From positions 2,232,001 to 2,296,000 of the forward strand of contig NZ_CP063141.1 of NCBI RefSeq assembly GCF_014961315.1: a DNA stretch of 64,000 nucleotides. The letters are read 5' to 3'. The notes below the pieces were generated by a model that did no database searches, was not told the DNA's origin, and worked only from the letters and a program-made list of their open reading frames with translations. Positions 35,833 to 44,384 of the stretch are shown one piece after another. This DNA comes from Thermoflavifilum sp. GTDB taxonomy: Bacteria > Bacteroidota > Bacteroidia > Chitinophagales > Chitinophagaceae. The position numbers were made by a program, and so were the translations under genes. Each line of letters opens with the position of its first letter. The first letter of the stretch is position 1.

Positions 35833-38331
35833 ATGCAACATCCGGTTCGCTATTTACCTGTATGGATATTGCTTTTTGTCGTTTCAATGGGTATATCCAG
35901 CGTGTATGCGCAGCGTATTCCATCTACCATGAATCTCGGCAATGTACAGGTTGATAATTTATCTGATGAACAAATCCGGCAATTCATGTTGCAGGCTCAG
36001 CAAAGCGGCCTGAGTGATGCGCAGATCAGTCAGATGGCATTAGCCCGGGGTATGAGTCCGGCTGAATTACAAAAATTGCAGGCCCGGATTGCACGCATCA
36101 GAACTCAGGATAGCCTGCGCATCAAGACGCTTCAGCAAGCAGGTGTAGAAGATACCGGCATACGCCGTTTTGGTTATGGGATGTCCGACAGTGCCGCAGT
36201 GTCTCGTCTGGTTAATGCCTTGAACATGTTACGCCCACACATTTTCGGCGAAGAATTATTTCGAAATCCTAACTTAACCTTTGAACCGGATTTAAATATT
36301 CCAACTCCTAAAAATTATCAGGTAGGACCTGGCGATGAAATTGTCATCGATATTTATGGATATGCTGAAGCGAGTTATCGGCTTACCGTATCGAATGAAG
36401 GATCCATTAATATTCCTTATATCGGCATTGTATATGTAAATGGACTTACCATCGATGAAGCAGCTCAACGCATCAAATCAAAATTATCCACGGTATATTC
36501 TACCATCAATACAGGAAAAACATCCGTGCAGGTAAGTATAGGTCGCATTCGCAGCATTAAAGTTACATTATTAGGTGAGGTTACTCAGCCCGGTACTTAC
36601 ACTTTACCTTCGCTGGCCACCGTATTTAATGCTTTGTATGCCAGTGGCGGGCCCACACCCAATGGTTCTTTTCGCGATATTGAAGTCATTCGTAATAATG
36701 TAGTCATTGATACGGTGGATATTTACGATTTTCTGATGAAAGGTGATCAGCGTAAAAACATTCGCCTGCAGGATCAGGATGTGATTCGAATCCCGGTGTA
36801 CCAGACACATGTACAAATCAATGGTCAGGTAAAGCGGCCCGGAATTTATGAACTGAAACCCGGCGAAACCTTGCGTGATGTTATCCGTTTTGCTGGAGGT
36901 TTCTCAGATAGTGCTTATACCGCTAATATCAAGGTTATTCGCTTGACGCCTGAAGAAAAGAAAGTAATTGATGTACCGGCCGCGGAATTTGCACATTTTA
37001 TTCCACAAAATGGCGATCAGTTTAGTGTTTCTTCTATCCTCGATAAATATCAAAATCGGGTGCGCATCACAGGAGCCGTATATCGCCCGGGGGTATATGA
37101 ATTAACGGAAGGACTTACCTTACGGGATTTGATTTTAAAGGCGGATGGACTTCGAGAAGATGCATTTTTACCGAGAGGTTATATCATTCGGCTAAATCCC
37201 GATCTCACCACCTCTATTGTGCAATTTGATGTAGCTAAAATCATGAGTGGTACATCCCCCGATATTCCTTTACAAAAAGAGGACATTGTGCAGGTATATT
37301 CCATTTTTGATTTACGCGATCAATATGCAGTTTCGATAGAAGGAGAAGTACGTAATCCCGGTTCATATCCTTATGCAGATAGCATGACACTGGAAGATTT
37401 AATTATGCAGGCCGGAGGGTTTAAGGTAGGTGCAACGCCCATGCGTATTGAGGTGGCACGAAGGGTAACCAATAGTAATCCTCGATCGCTATCGGCAAGG
37501 ATAGCTCAGGTATTTGAAGTAAATGTTGAAAAGGATCTTTCTTTACAGGCACGTAAATTCATTCTTCAACCCTTCGACGTAGTGGTTGTGCACAGCTCGC
37601 CCGGATATGAAACGCAAAAACAGGTCCGTATAGAAGGGGAAGTCCTGTATCCAGGTACTTATACCATCACCTCACGTGATGAACGTATCTCTGATTTAAT
37701 TCAACGTGCAGGTGGTCTTACAGCTTTCGCTTATCCAGAAGGGGCCTCGTTACGACGCCCTTCGCAATTTTTAACCGATACAAGTTTAACTACAAAAGAA
37801 AGAATGGCACTTCTTGCTCGTTTGCAGAGTGGGATATCGTCGGATAGCTTAAGTAAAATGAGTAATACTGAGCTGGAGATGATGATGGGTCAGCGAAATG
37901 AATTGGTAGGGATTGAATTACCGAAAATCTTAGCCCATCCTGGTTCCAGATATGATCTTATTTTAAAAGAAGGAGATATACTCACGGTTCCATCGTTATT
38001 GCAAACCGTGCAAATCAATGGTGAAGTGCTCTATCCTTCCGCAACGCCATTTGTGAAAGGTAAAGGTTTGAAATATTATATTTCGCGTGCAGGAGGCTTT
38101 TCCATGAATGCCAAAAAAGGTAGGGTATATGTGTTATATCCCAATGGTTTTGTAAAAGGTACAGGACATATATTGTTTATTCGAGATTATCCGCATGTGG
38201 AACCTGGATCGCAAATTTTTGTACCGCGCAAGCCTGAAAGACAAAAGGTAAGTTTTGGAGAGGTGATGGGTGTAACATCCAGTATGGTTTCACTTACGGC
38301 AGCTATACTGGCTATAATCAGGTTATTGTGA
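35833..38331 (+). CDS. Outer-membrane polysaccharide export protein (OPX/Wza-like, SLBB repeats)
   Basis: An 832-residue exported protein. A signal peptide (to VYAQ near residue 27) is followed by a helical Gln-rich segment, the Poly_export domain (YQVGPGDEIVIDIYGYAEA, around residue 160) and five or more SLBB domains such as VTLLGEVTQPGTYTLP, VQINGQVKRPGIYELKPG, VRITGAVYRPGVYEL, VSIEGEVRNPGSYPYAD and VRIEGEVLYPGTYTI. A hydrophobic segment near the C-terminus (SSMVSLTAAILAIIRLL) may be a membrane helix. OPX proteins form the channel through which EPS or capsule leaves the periplasm, together with a PCP (39133-40215). The TGA stop coincides with the first bases of the palindromic repeat array. 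Confidence 0.92.
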   Translation: MQHPVRYLPVWILLFVVSMGISSVYAQRIPSTMNLGNVQVDNLSDEQIRQFMLQAQQSGLSDAQISQMALARGMSPAELQKLQARIARIRTQDSLRIKTLQQAGVEDTGIRRFGYGMSDSAAVSRLVNALNMLRPHIFGEELFRNPNLTFEPDLNIPTPKNYQVGPGDEIVIDIYGYAEASYRLTVSNEGSINIPYIGIVYVNGLTIDEAAQRIKSKLSTVYSTINTGKTSVQVSIGRIRSIKVTLLGEVTQPGTYTLPSLATVFNALYASGGPTPNGSFRDIEVIRNNVVIDTVDIYDFLMKGDQRKNIRLQDQDVIRIPVYQTHVQINGQVKRPGIYELKPGETLRDVIRFAGGFSDSAYTANIKVIRLTPEEKKVIDVPAAEFAHFIPQNGDQFSVSSILDKYQNRVRITGAVYRPGVYELTEGLTLRDLILKADGLREDAFLPRGYIIRLNPDLTTSIVQFDVAKIMSGTSPDIPLQKEDIVQVYSIFDLRDQYAVSIEGEVRNPGSYPYADSMTLEDLIMQAGGFKVGATPMRIEVARRVTNSNPRSLSARIAQVFEVNVEKDLSLQARKFILQPFDVVVVHSSPGYETQKQVRIEGEVLYPGTYTITSRDERISDLIQRAGGLTAFAYPEGASLRRPSQFLTDTSLTTKERMALLARLQSGISSDSLSKMSNTELEMMMGQRNELVGIELPKILAHPGSRYDLILKEGDILTVPSLLQTVQINGEVLYPSATPFVKGKGLKYYISRAGGFSMNAKKGRVYVLYPNGFVKGTGHILFIRDYPHVEPGSQIFVPRKPERQKVSFGEVMGVTSSMVSLTAAILAIIRLL

Positions 38332-38384
38332 CTCACCCTTTTTGGTTCCCCTCTCTACAGGTAGAGAGGGGATGTGGGAGAGAG
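38331..38384. repeat. Palindromic repeat, copy 1
   Basis: A ~54-nt imperfect palindrome: ACTCACCC, then a core hairpin with arms CCCCTCTCTAC and GTAGAGAGGGG around AG (CTCTCTACAGGTAGAGAG), then GGGAGAGAG. Its first base is the last base of the OPX stop codon. The loop type TACAGGTA is shared with copy 5. Confidence 0.85.
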
Positions 38385-38393
38385 AAAATAAAA

Positions 38394-38447
38394 ACCCACC
38401 CCTTTGGTTCCCCTCTCTATAAAAATAGAGAGGGGATAGGGGAGAGT
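38394..38447. repeat. Palindromic repeat, copy 2
   Basis: ACCCACCCC start, core arms CCCCTCTCTAT and ATAGAGAGGGG around an A-rich loop, end GGGGAGAGT. It lies 12 nt upstream of the DUF559 start codon, so it could influence that gene's translation. Confidence 0.85.
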
Positions 38448-38459
38448 CAGTTGTTCATC

Positions 38460-38819
38460 ATGAACAAAAGTAAAATTATATTATTAGCACGTGAACTCAG
38501 GAAAAAGCAAACGCCTGAAGAGAAGCTTTTGTGGGAAGAATTAAGGAATAGAAGATTGAATGGTTTAAAGTTTTTACGTCAACATCCTATTATTTATGAA
38601 AATGATCCCAACAAAGGATTATTATTTTTTATTGCTGATTTTTATTGTGCTGAAAAGCGATTGGTTATCGAGCTGGATGGAAAGATTCATGATTTTCAGA
38701 AAGAATATGATGCAAATAGAGATTTTATTTTAAAACAATTAAACTTGCGTGTACTGAGGATTAAAAATGAGGAGTTGAAAGATATGAAGGAAGTAAAGAG
38801 AAAGATATTGAATTGCTGA
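38460..38819 (+). CDS. DUF559 (Vsr-like) endonuclease-domain protein
   Basis: A 119-residue protein of the DUF559 family, related to very-short-patch-repair/PD-(D/E)XK nucleases. The N-terminus has ARELRKKQTPEEKLLWEELR, and NRRLNGLKFLRQHPI is the usual substrate-facing segment. The putative metal site is FFIADFYC (D60) and LVIELDGKIHD (E71, D73, H77). The ATG at 38460 is right because upstream codons would translate the palindromic repeats. It lies between two repeat copies on the left and four on the right, and its TGA stop overlaps the first base of copy 3. It splits the OPX and PCP genes, so it looks like an inserted nuclease-repeat unit. The function is not known. Confidence 0.85.
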   Translation: MNKSKIILLARELRKKQTPEEKLLWEELRNRRLNGLKFLRQHPIIYENDPNKGLLFFIADFYCAEKRLVIELDGKIHDFQKEYDANRDFILKQLNLRVLRIKNEELKDMKEVKRKILNC

Positions 38820-38870
38820 CTCACCCCTTGCGTTCCCCTCTCTATAAAATAGAGAGGGGTTGGGGGGAGA
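38819..38870. repeat. Palindromic repeat, copy 3
   Basis: Starts ACTCACCCC at the last base of the DUF559 TGA stop. The core arms CCCCTCTCTAT and ATAGAGAGGGG enclose AAA; the right end GGGGGGAGA is less symmetric than in copy 4. Confidence 0.85.
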
Positions 38871-38880
38871 AAAAATATAA

Positions 38881-38936
38881 ACTCACCCCTTTAATTCCCC
38901 TCTCTATTTTGTAGAGAGGGGTCAGGGAAGAGTGAG
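38881..38936. repeat. Palindromic repeat, copy 4
   Basis: The best full-length palindrome of the set: ACTCACCCC at the left pairs with GAGTGAG at the right, and core arms CCCCTCTCTA and TAGAGAGGGG enclose a TTTTG loop. It starts 62 nt after copy 3. Confidence 0.85.
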
Positions 38937-38980
38937 AAATAACTCATGTAATCTTTGTTTCTGCCTAAATAAAACTTAAA

Positions 38981-39037
38981 ACTCACCCCTTTTGATTCCT
39001 TCTCTCTACAGGTAGAGAGGGGATAGGGAAGAGTGAG
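38981..39037. repeat. Palindromic repeat, copy 5
   Basis: ACTCACCCC start, core TCTCTCTACAGGTAGAGAG with the TACAGGTA loop of copy 1, end GAGTGAG. A 44-nt AT-rich spacer separates it from copy 4. Confidence 0.85.
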
Positions 39038-39049
39038 AAAATACAAACA

Positions 39050-39099
39050 CACCCCTTTAATTCCCCTCTCTATAAGATAGAAAGGGGTCAGGGGTGAGT
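39050..39099. repeat. Palindromic repeat, copy 6
   Basis: ACACCCC/-type start with right end GGGGTGAGT, which pairs as outer arms. The core TCTATAAGATAGA carries one change (AAAGGGG for GAGGGG). It lies 33 nt before the PCP start codon. Confidence 0.8.
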
Positions 39100-39132
39100 A
39101 AGTAAAGTTTCTCCATCCATAACGCATTCGAT

Positions 39133-40215
39133 ATGACCGAAACACATCGCCCCATTCCCGTGGAGGATGAGATTTCGATTAAAGATCTCATCCTGAAATT
39201 CAGAGAATGGATATATTACTTGCGTACTAAATGGTTGACATTGTTGATATGTGGGTTAGTGGGTGCATTGCTGGGTTTAGCTTATGCCTGGTTGAAGAAA
39301 CCGAAATATGTCGCCACGCTCACCTTTGCGCTGGAAGAAAAATCCAGTAGTGGATTACTTTCTTCCTATGCAGGTTTAGCCAGTCAGCTTGGCTTTGATC
39401 TGGGAAGTACGGGTGGGGGCGTGTTTTCCGAAAGTAATATCATGGACTTGATGCAATCGAGGCTCATGATCACCCAGGCATTGCTGGATACGATTTATGA
39501 TATACATGGCCGCATGATGAGTCTGGCTGATTATTATATCGACATGAATCATTTGCGTAAAGCATGGAGCAAGAGCACGAATATACCTCCACATATTTCT
39601 TTCCCACCAGGTATTTCCGCCGATTCATTGACCTATATCCAGGACAGCCTGATGGGGACTTTCTGTACATATATCAACAAGCATTATCTGGATATTGAAA
39701 AACCGAATAAAGAAGGGAGCATCATTCAGGTAACCTGTACAGCACCCGATGAGTTGTTTGCGAAAAGATTTACCGAAGGTCTGGTTAAACATGTCTCTTT
39801 ATTTTATATCCAGACCAAGACAAAACGGGCGTCCCGGAATGTAGATCTTTTACAGGCCAGGCTCGATTCGGTCAGGCGTGCTTATTTAGGGGCTTTGTAT
39901 GGAACGGCTATTAGTACAGACCTAAATCTCAATCCTGCTCGTGCAGTAGTAAGTGTGCCAGCTATTAATAAGCAAACACAAGCACAAATTTTAGGAGCTG
40001 AATATGCCGAACTGGTGAAAAATCTCGAGATTGCAAGGATGACCCTGCTTCAGGAAACTCCGCTGATACAGGTGATCGATAAACCTATATTGCCGTTGAA
40101 GGAAATGAGACTGGGGAAGATAAAGGGTTTTATAATTGGTGGATTTCTCGGCGTATTATTAGCTGGATTTCTTCTTTCAATGATGAAAATGTACCATGAT
40201 ATTATGTATGGATAG
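39133..40215 (+). CDS. Polysaccharide co-polymerase / chain-length determinant (Wzz-like)
   Basis: A 360-residue inner-membrane protein of the PCP family. A cytoplasmic N-tail precedes transmembrane helix 1 (TLLICGLVGALLGLAYAW, near residue 36). A periplasmic domain with coiled-coil stretches follows, then the proline-rich LPLKEMR and helix 2 (IIGGFLGVLLAGFLLSMM) near the C-terminus. It lacks the C-terminal tyrosine-kinase domain found in Wzc. It would set polysaccharide chain length and connect the inner membrane to the OPX channel. In other EPS clusters it directly follows the OPX gene; here about 800 bp of repeats and the DUF559 gene intervene. Confidence 0.87.
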   Translation: MTETHRPIPVEDEISIKDLILKFREWIYYLRTKWLTLLICGLVGALLGLAYAWLKKPKYVATLTFALEEKSSSGLLSSYAGLASQLGFDLGSTGGGVFSESNIMDLMQSRLMITQALLDTIYDIHGRMMSLADYYIDMNHLRKAWSKSTNIPPHISFPPGISADSLTYIQDSLMGTFCTYINKHYLDIEKPNKEGSIIQVTCTAPDELFAKRFTEGLVKHVSLFYIQTKTKRASRNVDLLQARLDSVRRAYLGALYGTAISTDLNLNPARAVVSVPAINKQTQAQILGAEYAELVKNLEIARMTLLQETPLIQVIDKPILPLKEMRLGKIKGFIIGGFLGVLLAGFLLSMMKMYHDIMYG

Positions 40216-40324
40216 GAATGATGAAAAAAGATTATTGATTGCTTGTAAATAAGAAAAGATTACCCAGTTTTTTTAAGAATTAATTGGTTATTTCCTCTGG
40301 TTCAGGAAGATTATAAGCATATTT

Positions 40325-41857
40325 ATGAAGTTTTTTTTTCGGGCGGAAGGGTATAAGAAAGGAATTGTATATTCAATTCTATTCAGTGCCATTGCAAAGC
40401 TGACAGCATTTTTAAACATTGCACTCATAGCTTATATATTTGGAACAAATGGTCAGTCTGATGTCTATTTCTTTATCTTAAATGCGATTCAGTTAATTAG
40501 TTTTCTGATATCGGTGATGGAGTCTACGGTCATTATTCCAGAGTCTATGCGTTTACGGGAACAGGTGGGGAAGGATGAATCGATGTTGTTTGTTAATTAT
40601 TTTTTTAAACTCTATTTTATAATTGGTATTATTGTTACGATAATTATATTCATTAATCCACTTTTTCTTTTTTCTCATTTTTCTGGTTTTAATAGGGCCC
40701 TGCTGTCAGAAAATAAATATCTTTTATATGGTTCACCTTTATTATTGCTGTTGATTATTTATTCAAATTTACTTTCTGAAGTACTATCTTCTTACATGTA
40801 CTTTACAACCCCTATGATTGTAAATATAATTAATAATATTACTTCAGTTGTATTCCTTCTTAGTACGCATAAGTGTCTGGGAATTCTTTCCGTTTTGCTT
40901 GGACTTATGATTGGCTATCTAATAAATATTTTATTTCTTGTATATCATTTAATTTCTTCTTTAGGCTGGAAGTTTCGTTTTCCCGGATACTCGCTTACAT
41001 CAGCGGTTAAGAAGAACTTACTATACGCACACATTGGTAATATAACGGGATTTATTTACAACTATTTTGGATTATATTTATTAAGCTTTTTAGGCACTGG
41101 AGTCGTCAGTGCGATGAGTTATGGGAAACGGTTGAGCGATGTCCCTAATCATGTTATATGCGGGCAATTTTCCTCTGTATTGGGCATTAAATTTAACAAT
41201 GAGTTTGCGAGGGGAGATTTGGTTTCATTAAATAACACTTTAGTGAGGGGACTAAAAATACTTTTATTTATTGTAACTCCAATTGCTACTTATTCTTTTT
41301 TATTTTCAGATAATATTATTCATTTATTATTAGCTCGAGGTGCTTTTAATGCTTTTTCCATAAAAGAATCTTCATTATTTTTTAAATATTTTATTCTTTG
41401 CTTACCTTTTATTGCTATAAATACCGTTATGGCCAGATTTTTTATGTCGATTCAGCATGTTAGATTTTCATCTGCCATTCAAATATTATTTGCTATATCA
41501 AATGTGATTCTGTTATTGTTTTTAATTCATACATATAAGGAGATTGGATATGTATTATCATTTTTATTCTCATATTTCTTGATCACAATAATCTATCTTT
41601 ATATAAATTTTAGATTTATAAAATATATTGATTATTTTTCAGTATTTATTTATTTAATTAAGGTTTTTATTATTAATATTATTCTTGGATATGTTGTTTA
41701 TTCTATGATTCATATATTGTTTCATCAATTATTATGGAATCTATTTTTTGGTTTTCTCTTTTATTTTATTTTACTTATTTTTTTAAATAGCTTATTTTCT
41801 ATTAACACTGATATACGATTCTTCATAATTGAAAAATTAAAAAAAATCATATTGTGA
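40325..41857 (+). CDS. MurJ/MviN-like lipid-linked oligosaccharide flippase
   Basis: A 510-residue protein with about 14 transmembrane segments and few long loops. The N-terminal region YSILFSAIAKLTAFLNIALI followed by YIFGTNGQSDVYFF resembles MurJ/MviN-type flippases rather than classical Wzx. It probably moves the EPS repeat unit across the inner membrane. The gene is strongly AT-rich compared with the xylan genes, in both codon third positions and amino-acid content (Ile, Phe, Leu). It is 109 nt after the PCP gene. A housekeeping MurJ role is less likely given the EPS neighbours. Confidence 0.85.
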   Translation: MKFFFRAEGYKKGIVYSILFSAIAKLTAFLNIALIAYIFGTNGQSDVYFFILNAIQLISFLISVMESTVIIPESMRLREQVGKDESMLFVNYFFKLYFIIGIIVTIIIFINPLFLFSHFSGFNRALLSENKYLLYGSPLLLLLIIYSNLLSEVLSSYMYFTTPMIVNIINNITSVVFLLSTHKCLGILSVLLGLMIGYLINILFLVYHLISSLGWKFRFPGYSLTSAVKKNLLYAHIGNITGFIYNYFGLYLLSFLGTGVVSAMSYGKRLSDVPNHVICGQFSSVLGIKFNNEFARGDLVSLNNTLVRGLKILLFIVTPIATYSFLFSDNIIHLLLARGAFNAFSIKESSLFFKYFILCLPFIAINTVMARFFMSIQHVRFSSAIQILFAISNVILLLFLIHTYKEIGYVLSFLFSYFLITIIYLYINFRFIKYIDYFSVFIYLIKVFIINIILGYVVYSMIHILFHQLLWNLFFGFLFYFILLIFLNSLFSINTDIRFFIIEKLKKIIL

Positions 41858-42059
41858 TAGATGCCTGATAATCCTATAAAGTAATAGATTATAATGTATA
41901 TATTAATTCATTTTTATTTTTTTCATTAAATTTTTTAAATTACTTATGGATATTTTTTTAAGTGTTAATTGATTATTTATCTTAAACAAGTCTTTTTATT
42001 GAATTATTGTTGATAAAATTTATATTCATCAAATTTATATTGATCTTTCTTTGTCCTAT

Positions 42060-42968
42060 TCATTTTTCTGATTTTGCTAAAATAAAGCCAATTGGAAAAG
42101 TAATGATAATTAGAATACGAGATAGTGAATTCTTTTGTAGAAAATTTTTCCATGAAAGTAATTTTGAATGAAGGCCTAAACGAGTCCAATTAATGGCAAT
42201 TTTTATAAAATAAAACGGTCTATAACGAAAGTAGTGTGTTTCTTCATTCAGAATCTGCTCCATTAATATGTAATAGCCTGCGGAATCAGGTTTAACTGAA
42301 TGGGGTGTCATAATGCGATTTGTATGTCCTGTATGATAAATACGGAGTGCTTCATTTACAAATCGAGTTTTATACGTTCGAGCAATTGCTTTCCAAATAA
42401 TACTTTCAGGTACATATCCTGGGATATTTTCTGGGAAGGGATATTTTCTAAGGACATCTATTCGATGGAATCCCCATTTTTCACCTCGAATACAATATTG
42501 ATAGAATATGTCCAATGAATTTGAGTCGAAATATTTTTCACTTGGAAATAAATCTCCTATAATCTGTCCGTTTTCATCCATGCAATGCACTGTAATGCCA
42601 GTGAATTCATCTCGTTGATCTGCTGGTATAGATTCCCAATGATAAATAAATCTTTCAAGTGCATGAGGTACGCATTCATCATCACTATCAAACGGAAGGA
42701 AAAATTTCCCTTTTGCTTCTCTAACTGCTCGATTATGGGCTACTTTTTTATGACCATGTGATTGTTTTATATAACGAATGGGGAAATGCGCCTCTTTTTG
42801 CCAGCGGATAATGAGCTCTTCTGTATTGTCTGTAGAACCATCATCAATAACCAACCATTCAAAATCGGTAAAGGTCTGCCGCTTCAGACTATTATAAACT
42901 CGTGGAAGAAGATGCGCACGGTTATATGTTGGAGTGAATACCGTAAAGGTGTACGCCCTGCTGTCCAT
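42060..42968 (-). CDS. Glycosyltransferase family 2 (GT-A)
   Basis: A 302-residue inverting GT-A transferase. FTPTYNRAHLLPRVYNSL begins the nucleotide-binding fold, VIDDGSTDNTEELI follows, and the metal-binding DxD-like triad is FDSDDECVP. No multi-pass membrane domain is present, so it is a soluble or peripheral enzyme adding one sugar to the lipid-linked intermediate. It is one of the few minus-strand genes in the cluster, and a -7 box lies upstream at 43042-43049, so it is probably transcribed separately. The start ATG at 42966-42968 precedes a hydrophobic beta-strand as expected. Confidence 0.9.
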   Translation of the reverse strand: MDSRAYTFTVFTPTYNRAHLLPRVYNSLKRQTFTDFEWLVIDDGSTDNTEELIIRWQKEAHFPIRYIKQSHGHKKVAHNRAVREAKGKFFLPFDSDDECVPHALERFIYHWESIPADQRDEFTGITVHCMDENGQIIGDLFPSEKYFDSNSLDIFYQYCIRGEKWGFHRIDVLRKYPFPENIPGYVPESIIWKAIARTYKTRFVNEALRIYHTGHTNRIMTPHSVKPDSAGYYILMEQILNEETHYFRYRPFYFIKIAINWTRLGLHSKLLSWKNFLQKNSLSRILIIITFPIGFILAKSEK

Positions 42969-43041
42969 AGTTATATATAAATTTCAAGTGATTACCAGTT
43001 TGGCTAAATTCTTATAGATATTAAACTCATGATTTTTCCTA

Positions 43042-43049
43042 CAAATATA
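43042..43049 (-). promoter_or_regulatory. Putative -7 box for the GT2 gene
   Basis: The minus strand reads TATATTTG, a perfect TAnnTTTG, about 73 nt before the GT2 start. A TTTG (43076-43079 on the minus strand) lies 26 nt further up, somewhat beyond the usual spacing. Confidence 0.4.
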
Positions 43050-43236
43050 GAAATTCCGTTAAATAAAAAACTGTACAAATGAATCTGGGAATCTGATTAT
43101 TCTTTAGTTTATAGCACATATTTTGTGGATATGAATTTGCTTTTATTATATTTCTATATATTAGCGATTTTGATTTGTTTTTTGCTGGTAGTTTATCCTT
43201 TTATGTTGTTTAGCTTTTACTAATCTTTGTTATTAC

Positions 43237-44352
43237 ATGAAGGTACTTCATATCATAACAGGTTTAGGAGATGGTGGCGCGGAAATGATCTTGTATCAAA
43301 TCTGTAAGTTTGATGATTTAGACCGTCATGTCGTGATTAGCCTCTCCGGACCTGGTAAATATACTCAATTATTGCAAGAAATAGGTGTAAAAGTTTTTAC
43401 CTGTAATTTGCATTCCAACAAATTATTGGGTTTGTATTTATTGATCAAATATATTAGGCAAATTCGGCCCGATGTCATACAAACCTGGATGTATCACGGT
43501 AACTTGATCGGAGGTATTGGCGCTCGAATTTCCGGGTACAGAAAAATATTCTGGTCCATTCGAAATAGCGGACATAATCTATCACTTTTCAATTTTAAAA
43601 CGAGAGTTATTGTTAAATTAGGTGGCTTTTTTTCTTCTTTTATTCCGGTGAAGATCATTAGTTGTTCATCGGCTGCATTAGCTCCTCATATTCGGTTAGG
43701 ATATAAGTGTAATCAATTTGTGGTTATACCCAATGGGTATGACGTTGATAGGTTTTCAGTATGTCATCAAGATGCCGGCAAAGTTCGAAAGCAATATTTA
43801 CCTTCGTTTGATATACCTTTGTTGGGTATGGTTGCTCGTTTTGATCCCAGTAAGGATCATGAAAACTTATTTGCCGCACTTCATCATCTGGTTACAAAGG
43901 GTTGTGTTTTTAAATGTCTGTTAATAGGCAATGGTTTATCCGTTGATAACAAATCTATAACCGATCTTCTGGCAACGTATGGTATAGAAGATCACGTCAT
44001 ATTATTAGGCTCGCAGGCAAATATACCTTTATGGATGAAGGTATTAGACATCCATGTGTTATCGTCCGCGGCTGAAGCTTTCCCTAATGTGCTTGCAGAG
44101 GCCATGCTTTCTGGCACCCCCTGTGTGTCCACCGATGTGGGTGATGCCAGTTTAATCATAGGGGATACCGGATGGCTTGTTCCACCCCGCGATCCTGTAG
44201 CGCTTTCTCAAGCCCTATTAGAAGCTATTGAGGAGTTCAAAAATCCCCAGCAATGGTCCAGGCGAAAAGAATTGGCGAGAAAACGAATAATCGATAATTT
44301 TACGATTCAAAAAATGATCAATGCCTATCGTGAGCTCTGGTCATCTGCATGA
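43237..44352 (+). CDS. Glycosyltransferase family 4
   Basis: A 371-residue GT-B enzyme. The N-terminal motif GLGDGGAEMILYQIC is the Gly-rich nucleotide-fold start typical of capsule GT4 enzymes. RPDVIQTWMYHGNLIGG and IPNGYDVDRF lead to the donor domain VARFDPSKDHENLF, with the E-x7-E motif in AFPNVLAEAMLSGTPCVST. It follows a 268-nt AT-rich divergent spacer and starts a run of rightward EPS genes that continues to 51.9 kb. Donor and linkage cannot be read from sequence. Confidence 0.92.
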   Translation: MKVLHIITGLGDGGAEMILYQICKFDDLDRHVVISLSGPGKYTQLLQEIGVKVFTCNLHSNKLLGLYLLIKYIRQIRPDVIQTWMYHGNLIGGIGARISGYRKIFWSIRNSGHNLSLFNFKTRVIVKLGGFFSSFIPVKIISCSSAALAPHIRLGYKCNQFVVIPNGYDVDRFSVCHQDAGKVRKQYLPSFDIPLLGMVARFDPSKDHENLFAALHHLVTKGCVFKCLLIGNGLSVDNKSITDLLATYGIEDHVILLGSQANIPLWMKVLDIHVLSSAAEAFPNVLAEAMLSGTPCVSTDVGDASLIIGDTGWLVPPRDPVALSQALLEAIEEFKNPQQWSRRKELARKRIIDNFTIQKMINAYRELWSSA

Positions 44353-44384
44353 TTATTTTATGCAAATTTTGATATCTTAACTTG

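Noticed and set aside
38328-38459. Upstream extension of the DUF559 gene to a GTG at 38328
   Set aside because: It would translate the palindromic repeats and overlap the OPX stop; DUF559 proteins begin near ATG 38460.
38331-39099. CRISPR array
   Set aside because: Spacing between copies is uneven (about 62-100 nt, with a gene inside), the copies are palindromic and diverge in sequence, and no cas gene is present.
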